Shown: in pieces, positions 13,104 to 17,261 of the stretch
Numbering within the stretch: the first letter of the stretch is position 1
Layout of the letters: every line of letters begins with the position of its first letter
Source: CAIXMG01 sp964550225
GTDB taxonomy: Bacteria; Patescibacteriota; Minisyncoccia; Phycocordibacterales; UBA1006
Assembly (NCBI GenBank): GCA_964550225.1
Contig: CAZJXT010000008.1
Coordinates: 1-17,261, forward strand
Direction of reading: 5' to 3'
Length of the DNA stretch: 17,261 nt
Notes under the pieces: generated by a model
What the model saw: the letters and a program-made list of their open reading frames with translations, nothing else
Told to the model about the DNA's origin: nothing
Database searches by the model: none
Position numbers and translations under genes: made by a program

Positions 13104-13688
13104 TTAGAAAAATCGCTGCGCAATAGTTTCCCAATTTACTTGGTTCAAATAATCTTCAATATATTGTTTTTTTCCACTCGGTTGATAGTCAGCTACATAG
13201 GCATGTTCCCACATATCAATTCCAAAAATAAATTGCGCAGAATTTAATTGCCCAAGGTGTTGTTCATCTACCCATGCAGTAACTAATTGATTAGTTGAAA
13301 CGTCTCGGTAGAGAATTGCCCAACCAATACCGCGGGTCATGGCAATAGTTTTAAATCGAGTAATGAATCCATCAAATGATCCAAATGATTCGTTTATTTT
13401 TTGCGCAAGAGAGCTGGTCGTATCAAGTGGTCGCGATCCGGCAACTAATTGTTCGAAGTAATATTCATGATTTTTCATTCCGTTATATTCAAATGAAAAG
13501 CGTCGCTGTAATTCACCTAACTCATAAGCATATTTTTCAGTATCTGTAGAATATTCTGTAATGCGGTCCATTATGAGATTGGTGTTTTTTACATATCCTT
13601 GATAAAGCTTTATGTGTTCAGCAATATTTTGATCAGAAATACCGTGAAGTCCTGACAGAGTATAGTTTTTTGGTTCGTAGTGTTTCAT
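13104..13688 (-). CDS. sodA: Superoxide dismutase (Fe/Mn family)
   Basis: It converts superoxide to oxygen and hydrogen peroxide. The 194-residue protein has all four expected metal ligands: His in AEHIKLYQGYVKNTN, His in MKNHEYYFEQL, and Asp and His in GIDMWEHAYVADY. GWAILYRD and the downstream WVDEQH segment also fit the family. The start at 13688 (MKHYEPKNYTLSG) is fixed by a TATAAT box 7 nt upstream and by the usual N-terminal layout; an open frame extends 39 codons further upstream but runs through the promoter. Fe or Mn use cannot be told from sequence alone, so the symbol is tentative. It is the first gene of an operon with recG, which starts 3 nt downstream. There is no signal peptide. 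Confidence 0.92.
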   Translation of the reverse strand: MKHYEPKNYTLSGLHGISDQNIAEHIKLYQGYVKNTNLIMDRITEYSTDTEKYAYELGELQRRFSFEYNGMKNHEYYFEQLVAGSRPLDTTSSLAQKINESFGSFDGFITRFKTIAMTRGIGWAILYRDVSTNQLVTAWVDEQHLGQLNSAQFIFGIDMWEHAYVADYQPSGKKQYIEDYLNQVNWETIAQRFF

Positions 13689-13695
13689 GCTTGCA

Positions 13696-13701
13696 ATTAT
13701 A
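13696..13701 (-). promoter_or_regulatory. -10 box of the sod-recG operon (leaderless)
   Basis: A perfect TATAAT on the minus strand lies 7 nt before the ATG at 13688, and 8-11 bp from the divergent rpmB -10 box. Confidence 0.66.
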
Positions 13702-13708
13702 TCATATC

Positions 13709-13717
13709 TATGATAAT
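13709..13717 (+). promoter_or_regulatory. -10 region of rpmB
   Basis: Overlapping TATGAT (13709-13714) and GATAAT (13712-13717); the latter ends 11 nt before the ATG at 13729. It is divergent from the sod promoter inside a 40-bp gap. Confidence 0.55.
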
Positions 13718-13728
13718 CTAGGTCCACT

Positions 13729-13971
13729 ATGGCAAAGCAATGTGCAATAACTGGAAAATCATCAATCGTAGGTGGGGGATACTCTAACCGTGTTCGTGCT
13801 ACCAAATTTAACCCAACTGGTACTCGACGTCGTTATGCAAACCTTCAGACAAAAACATATTTTGTTCCTGAACTTGATAAAAAAATTACTCTTACTATTT
13901 CTACAAAAGGAATGAAGACCGTAGCAAAGAAAGGAGTATTTCAAGCTTTGAAAGATGCTGATCTTATCTAA
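13729..13971 (+). CDS. rpmB: 50S ribosomal protein L28
   Basis: L28 is a small protein of the large ribosomal subunit near the E site. The 80-residue sequence has the typical opening MAKQCAITGKSSIVGGGYSN, then KFNPTGTRRRYANLQTKTYF and a C-terminal LTISTKGMKTVAKKGVFQAL. Only the first of the cysteines seen in zinc-binding L28 forms is present, so this is a zinc-free type. The start is fixed by the conserved N-terminus. It is a single-gene unit whose terminator is shared with the convergent metallo-beta-lactamase gene. Confidence 0.97.
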   Translation: MAKQCAITGKSSIVGGGYSNRVRATKFNPTGTRRRYANLQTKTYFVPELDKKITLTISTKGMKTVAKKGVFQALKDADLI

Positions 13972-14003
13972 ATAAAAACCACGTTATGTGGTTTTTATTT
14001 TTT
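13971..14003. terminator. Two-way terminator between rpmB and the metallo-beta-lactamase gene
   Basis: A 12-bp perfect stem AATAAAAACCAC/GTGGTTTTTATT (13971-13982 with 13988-13999) with a GTTAT loop and T-rich flanks on both strands. The minus-strand gene's TAA stop (13995-13997) lies inside the arm. Confidence 0.9.
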
Positions 14004-14873
14004 CCATAATGTAACCCCATCAGTTGAGAATGTGATTGTACCAGAATCTATAGTAGAAAGTATGGTAGCACCATGATTGCGCACTCGATTGATAACGCTC
14101 GCATGGGGATGATGGTAGCTATTATTTTTTCCAGCAGAAACTACTGCATAGATTGGCGTAGTTGCTTCTAAAAAAGCATCACTCGTTGAAGTTTTCGATC
14201 CATGATGTCCAAGTTTGAGTACATCAATATCTAGATTTTGTTTTTCATTTTTTATTAAAAAATCCTCGGTTGCAATAGGAGCGTCTCCAGTTAATAGGAA
14301 ACTAGTATTTCCATATGTCAGTTTTGCAACAATTGATGCACTGTTCGTATCTGAAACATGTAAAGTATTTTCATAAGGATATAAAATATCAAGATATACC
14401 CCATGTATTTCATCAAGAATAAAACGTTCACCGCTTCGCGCAATAATGGATTCGCTATTAGGTTCATCTATTACAAATGTGTGAAGTTTTTTATCAAATG
14501 AAGTCCCAGACCGTATTTCTGAATCAATGAATGTGTTTACTTGAAAATCTTCAAACACTTGCGCAAGTCCGGCAATGTGATCTTTGTCAGGATGGGTTGC
14601 AATAACGATATCAATATCGTTATCAAATAATGGCATTACTGATCGTAATAGAGGACTGATTCCTTCGTGAGGTCCACCATCAATTAATACGTCATTTCCA
14701 TTAGGAGCGAGAATATAGATGGCATCACCTTGACCTACATCTAAAAAAGAAACACTTAAAATATTTGTATCGATGGTTTTTTTCTGAAATGTAAAAAATA
14801 ACGTACTTCCTAAAATACCGAGAGATAGAATAATTCCAATCAATGATGGGATAAATTTACGATGTATGTTCAT
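13995..14873 (-). CDS. Membrane-anchored metallo-beta-lactamase protein, ComEC C-terminal-like
   Basis: A 292-residue protein with an N-terminal membrane anchor (about 8-29) and a metallo-beta-lactamase domain facing outwards. Motifs: VSFLDVGQGDAIYI, VLIDGGPHEG, the metal-binding THPDKDH (93-99), LLTGDA and LKLGHHGSKTSTSDAFLE, ending with the ComEC-like YHHPHASVINRV. In full ComEC this domain follows the DNA-uptake channel and is thought to degrade the strand that does not enter. Here the channel is missing, so the domain stands alone. It may act on incoming or environmental DNA, but the substrate is inferred. The start at 14873 follows a TATAGC box by 7 nt, and the stop is inside a shared terminator. 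Confidence 0.88.
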   Translation of the reverse strand: MNIHRKFIPSLIGIILSLGILGSTLFFTFQKKTIDTNILSVSFLDVGQGDAIYILAPNGNDVLIDGGPHEGISPLLRSVMPLFDNDIDIVIATHPDKDHIAGLAQVFEDFQVNTFIDSEIRSGTSFDKKLHTFVIDEPNSESIIARSGERFILDEIHGVYLDILYPYENTLHVSDTNSASIVAKLTYGNTSFLLTGDAPIATEDFLIKNEKQNLDIDVLKLGHHGSKTSTSDAFLEATTPIYAVVSAGKNNSYHHPHASVINRVRNHGATILSTIDSGTITFSTDGVTLWKK

Positions 14874-14880
14874 ACTCTAT

Positions 14881-14891
14881 GCTATACTATA
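14881..14891 (-). promoter_or_regulatory. -10 region of the metallo-beta-lactamase gene
   Basis: On the minus strand, TATAGT (14886-14891) and TATAGC (14881-14886) lie 12 and 7 nt before the ATG at 14873. Both overlap the plus-strand -10 box of the M50 gene. Confidence 0.55.
14883..14888 (+). promoter_or_regulatory. -10 box of the M50 protease operon (leaderless)
   Basis: TATACT ends 9 nt before the ATG at 14898 and physically overlaps the opposite-strand -10 boxes in a 24-bp gap between the two start codons. Confidence 0.6.
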
Positions 14892-14897
14892 ACGTAT

Positions 14898-15515
14898 ATG
14901 GATTTTGTTACAACAATTTTTTCTATCGCAATTCTTATCTGCTCAATTATGTTCCACGAGCTTGCTCATGGAACCGTTGCTCACTGGTTAGGAGATCCAA
15001 CTGCACGACTCTCAGGAAGACTTACGATCAATCCGATTCGTCATTTAGAATGGATAGGTTCTTTTTTTGTACCATTACTTTGTATTATTTCTGGATCAGG
15101 TTTTATTATTGGTTGGGCAAAACCAATTCCTTTTAATCCGCAATTTTTTAAAAATAAACGATGGGGAGAAGCTCTCGTTGCTATTGCTGGACCGTCAATA
15201 AATAGTATTTTTGCAATAATTGGTGCAATTATTTTACGTATTCCATCTTTGATGATTACATCATCATTACAATACAGTATTGCAACGATTGTAGTGGTCA
15301 ATATTGCATTAGCCGTATTTAATTTAATTCCTGTTCCACCACTTGATGGACATCATGTTGTTGGAGCGATATTTCCTTGGTATCAAAAATGGTCAAATTC
15401 CTTGATGCAACAATATGGAATTGTTATAATAATCCTTGTAATATTTCTTGCTGGATCACTAGTCGATCCAATTATTTCCTTTTTTATCAATCTTGCAATT
15501 CCTTCATTATTATAA
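14898..15515 (+). CDS. Site-2 protease family protein (M50 zinc metalloprotease)
   Basis: A 205-residue integral membrane protease of the compact, PDZ-less M50 type, which cuts membrane-embedded peptides. The zinc motif HELAH is at residues 20-24 in the first hydrophobic segment, and the second active-site motif LIPVPPLDG lies in a late membrane helix. Between them are LTINPIRHLEWIG, GWAKPIPFNP and the GEALVAIAGPSIN segment shared by the family. About five hydrophobic segments are visible. The start at 14898 (MDFVTTIFSIAILIC) follows TATACT by 9 nt. Two nt separate its stop from the next gene, so they are probably co-transcribed. By analogy it could help release an anti-sigma factor such as the one at 9687, but nothing in the sequence proves that link. 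Confidence 0.92.
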   Translation: MDFVTTIFSIAILICSIMFHELAHGTVAHWLGDPTARLSGRLTINPIRHLEWIGSFFVPLLCIISGSGFIIGWAKPIPFNPQFFKNKRWGEALVAIAGPSINSIFAIIGAIILRIPSLMITSSLQYSIATIVVVNIALAVFNLIPVPPLDGHHVVGAIFPWYQKWSNSLMQQYGIVIIILVIFLAGSLVDPIISFFINLAIPSLL

Positions 15516-15517
15516 TT

Positions 15518-17206
15518 ATGAATAATCATTTAACTATAAAAAAGATAATAACAAGTATTTTTGTAGGAATAGTTTTTTTTACGGCTCGTTCATCATATGC
15601 TGTTCCTCTTTCTAATATTGTGGATAGTCAAAAATATTCTCAAGCTATTGGGGTTGATATTGATAATAATGGAACAGATGATTTTATCAATTGGAAACCA
15701 ACAGGATCTGGTGCGATTATATATGATACGGAAATCCAAGGACATATTTGGGGCGAGTCATTAGGGTGGATTAATTTACAACCTACAGGATCAGGAGTCA
15801 CAGTAAACTGTACAACAGGAGTTCTTGGTGGAAAGGCCTGGTCATCAATAGGAGGTTGGATTAATTTTGCACCAACAGGAGTAACGGTTCAACCAAATAT
15901 TAATCTCACAACAGGTGTAATTTCAGGACAAATTTGGGTTTCTGGTGTTCATGGTGGATGGTATGATCTCTCTTCATCGGACGGAACACATCCTGGACTT
16001 CAGACAACGTGGTCGGGGTGTGGATCAAATCCAGCACCTGAACCTACACCTGATCCAGAACCTACGCCAGGAACTCATTCAGGCTCATCTCCGTCAGTAG
16101 TTGCTCCTGTAGTTTCACCTATTACATCACCTGTAGTACCTGCACCAGGCCCTGTTTCTCCATCACCTATACCAACTAATTCAGGAGGTGGGGGCTCAGG
16201 AGGATCGAGTGGATCATCTGGATCGATGATAGGAGGATTACCTCTCAAACCATTTTTTCCACAAATTACAGCAGCTGATATTCAAAAAAGATTTTCAGAT
16301 ATTCAAACAGAGCGCGTAATACAAACAGCGGTTACTATTATTGCTGCAGTAGGAGTTGCATCAAGCCTTCCAGGTCTTGCTCCGCGGTTTGCAAATATTC
16401 TTTTGACATTTTTACTTGCACGTAAAAAAATGCGAGGAATAGTATATGATTCAAAAACAAAAGAACCTCTTGATCCGGCATACGTATCAGTAATCGATAT
16501 GGCTACGGGTCAAGAAATTGTAAACATGATTACCGATATGGAAGGGCGTTATGGATTTGTATTGAAAAAAGGATCATATAAATTAGTTGCCAATAAAACG
16601 CATTATCAATTCCCATCGACAATTCTTGCAGGAAAGACGCAGGATGAAATATATGATCACCTATATTTCGGAGATGTGTTTACTGTTGAAAATGATGAGC
16701 AAGTTGTCACATGGAATATTCCTATGGATGCATTAGAGACAGATTGGAACCAAGAAGAAAAACGTCGTATGAACATCATGAGATGGTTTACAAAAAATCC
16801 AAAACTTTCTGCGTGGCTATTTTCAACATTGTTTGCGATTGGATTTTTCGTTTCAATTGTTATTACTTATTTTTATCCAGTATGGTGGAACATTGTAATT
16901 CTTGGAGTATATCTCGTAATTGCACTTGTTCAAATTATGGGATGGGGAGCTGTGCATCCTGGTAAAATTACAAAAAATGGTAAACCTCTTCAAGGTGCCA
17001 TTGTTCGAGTATTTGGAGTAACCTTAAATCGAGAAATTGCTCACAAAGTAACAAGTGATCTAGGAGGGTATTATGTACTTGTTCCAAAAGCAGATTATTA
17101 TATTACGATTGAGCAGAAAAATGATGATGGTACGTATACAAAAATTTATACTTCATCAGTAATGAGTGCTCGACACGGACTCATTAATAAATCATTTGAT
17201 TTATAA
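15518..17206 (+). CDS. Large cell-surface protein with GWIN repeats and carboxypeptidase-regulatory-like domains
   Basis: A 562-residue envelope protein. Order: signal peptide 1-28 (cleavage likely after SSYA); three related segments at about 72-98, 100-127 and 130-160, centred on HIWGESLGWIN, KAWSSIGGWIN and QIWVSGVHGGW; a Pro/Thr-rich linker (170-222); a Gly/Ser run (223-238); a membrane segment near 265-300; a carboxypeptidase-regulatory-like beta domain (about 305-365, MRGIVYDSKTKEPLDPAYVS...GSYKLVA); two more membrane segments (about 430-452 and 455-475); and a second such domain at the C-terminus (480-562). It was started at 15518 because the longer frame lacks a signal peptide and overlaps the protease gene. 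A surface or adhesion role is inferred. It lies 2 nt downstream of the M50 gene and ends in TAA before a terminator. Confidence 0.86.
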   Translation: MNNHLTIKKIITSIFVGIVFFTARSSYAVPLSNIVDSQKYSQAIGVDIDNNGTDDFINWKPTGSGAIIYDTEIQGHIWGESLGWINLQPTGSGVTVNCTTGVLGGKAWSSIGGWINFAPTGVTVQPNINLTTGVISGQIWVSGVHGGWYDLSSSDGTHPGLQTTWSGCGSNPAPEPTPDPEPTPGTHSGSSPSVVAPVVSPITSPVVPAPGPVSPSPIPTNSGGGGSGGSSGSSGSMIGGLPLKPFFPQITAADIQKRFSDIQTERVIQTAVTIIAAVGVASSLPGLAPRFANILLTFLLARKKMRGIVYDSKTKEPLDPAYVSVIDMATGQEIVNMITDMEGRYGFVLKKGSYKLVANKTHYQFPSTILAGKTQDEIYDHLYFGDVFTVENDEQVVTWNIPMDALETDWNQEEKRRMNIMRWFTKNPKLSAWLFSTLFAIGFFVSIVITYFYPVWWNIVILGVYLVIALVQIMGWGAVHPGKITKNGKPLQGAIVRVFGVTLNREIAHKVTSDLGGYYVLVPKADYYITIEQKNDDGTYTKIYTSSVMSARHGLINKSFDL

Positions 17207-17227
17207 AAATAATCCCCACTCATCCAC

Positions 17228-17255
17228 ACCCCGCATTTGCGGGGTTTGTCTTTTT
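17228..17255 (+). terminator. Intrinsic terminator of the M50/surface-protein operon
   Basis: A GC-rich 7-bp stem ACCCCGC/GCGGGGT (17228-17234 with 17239-17245) with an ATTT loop, followed by TTGTCTTTTT. Confidence 0.88.
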
Positions 17256-17261
17256 CTAATA

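Noticed and set aside
13689..13805. N-terminal extension of superoxide dismutase to 13805
   Set aside because: It overlaps rpmB and crosses both divergent promoters; the family N-terminus begins at 13688.
15377..15517. N-terminal extension of the surface protein
   Set aside because: It overlaps the M50 gene, is rich in Cys/Asn/Ile from a shifted frame, and would bury the signal peptide that begins at 15518.
1..17261. CRISPR array, transposase, phage genes or integration sites
   Set aside because: I found no regularly spaced repeats, transposase motifs or terminal inverted repeats. The tRNA has no duplicated 3' end nearby.

Overview
The window looks like a piece of an AT-rich genome from the Candidate Phyla Radiation (Patescibacteria). 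This is inferred from the small compact genes, a SecA without the zinc-binding tail, a free-standing ComEC-type metallo-beta-lactamase protein, and a surface protein of the 'GWINF repeat + Pro/Ser linker + carboxypeptidase-regulatory-like domain' style. The exact class cannot be fixed from the sequence. All 17 coding regions read through in the standard code, with 10 TAA stops, 7 TAG stops and no TGA.

Layout. 1-654: 3' end of a ribonucleotide reductase large subunit. 684-1015: RNase P RNA. 1092-1670: an unrecognised 192-residue protein. 1719-2440: an RNA-rich stretch with no long gene. It holds two tandem promoter-to-terminator units that look like small RNAs with mutually complementary unpaired segments, a very AT-rich patch with a consensus DnaA box and three identical 12-bp palindromes, a structured leader, and a 31-residue Lys/Ala-rich histone-H1-like peptide. 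2481-4985: secA. 5065-5457: a small unknown membrane-anchored protein. 5508-6346 (minus): smpB and tmRNA, only 3 nt apart. 6406-8289: ftsH. 8341-8414: tRNA-Ile(UAU). 8418-9140 (minus): a family 2 glycosyltransferase. 9194-10887: an ECF-like sigma factor, an overlapping membrane protein (probable anti-sigma) and a secreted coiled-coil protein. 10899-13688 (minus): an Fe/Mn superoxide dismutase plus recG operon. 13729-13971: rpmB. 13995-14873 (minus): a ComEC-like metallo-beta-lactamase protein. 14898-17206: a site-2-protease-like M50 protein and a large surface protein.

How it works together. Much of the window is protein traffic and quality control: SecA for export, SmpB/tmRNA for stalled ribosomes, FtsH for proteolysis, and an ECF sigma cassette next to a secreted coiled-coil protein and a site-2-protease-like gene. 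The most consistent regulatory feature is that ten genes have a TATAAT-like -10 box ending only 6-12 nt before the start codon, with no Shine-Dalgarno sequence, so they are probably read from leaderless or near-leaderless mRNAs. Four divergent gene pairs pack two such promoters into 24-59 bp. Convergent neighbours share two-way terminators whose arms contain stop codons.

The best candidate for something undescribed is the tandem small-RNA locus at 1719-2032. A 13-nt single-stranded segment of the first RNA is perfectly complementary to the apical loop of the second, and the first RNA's 5' end matches the adjoining 8 nt of the same loop.
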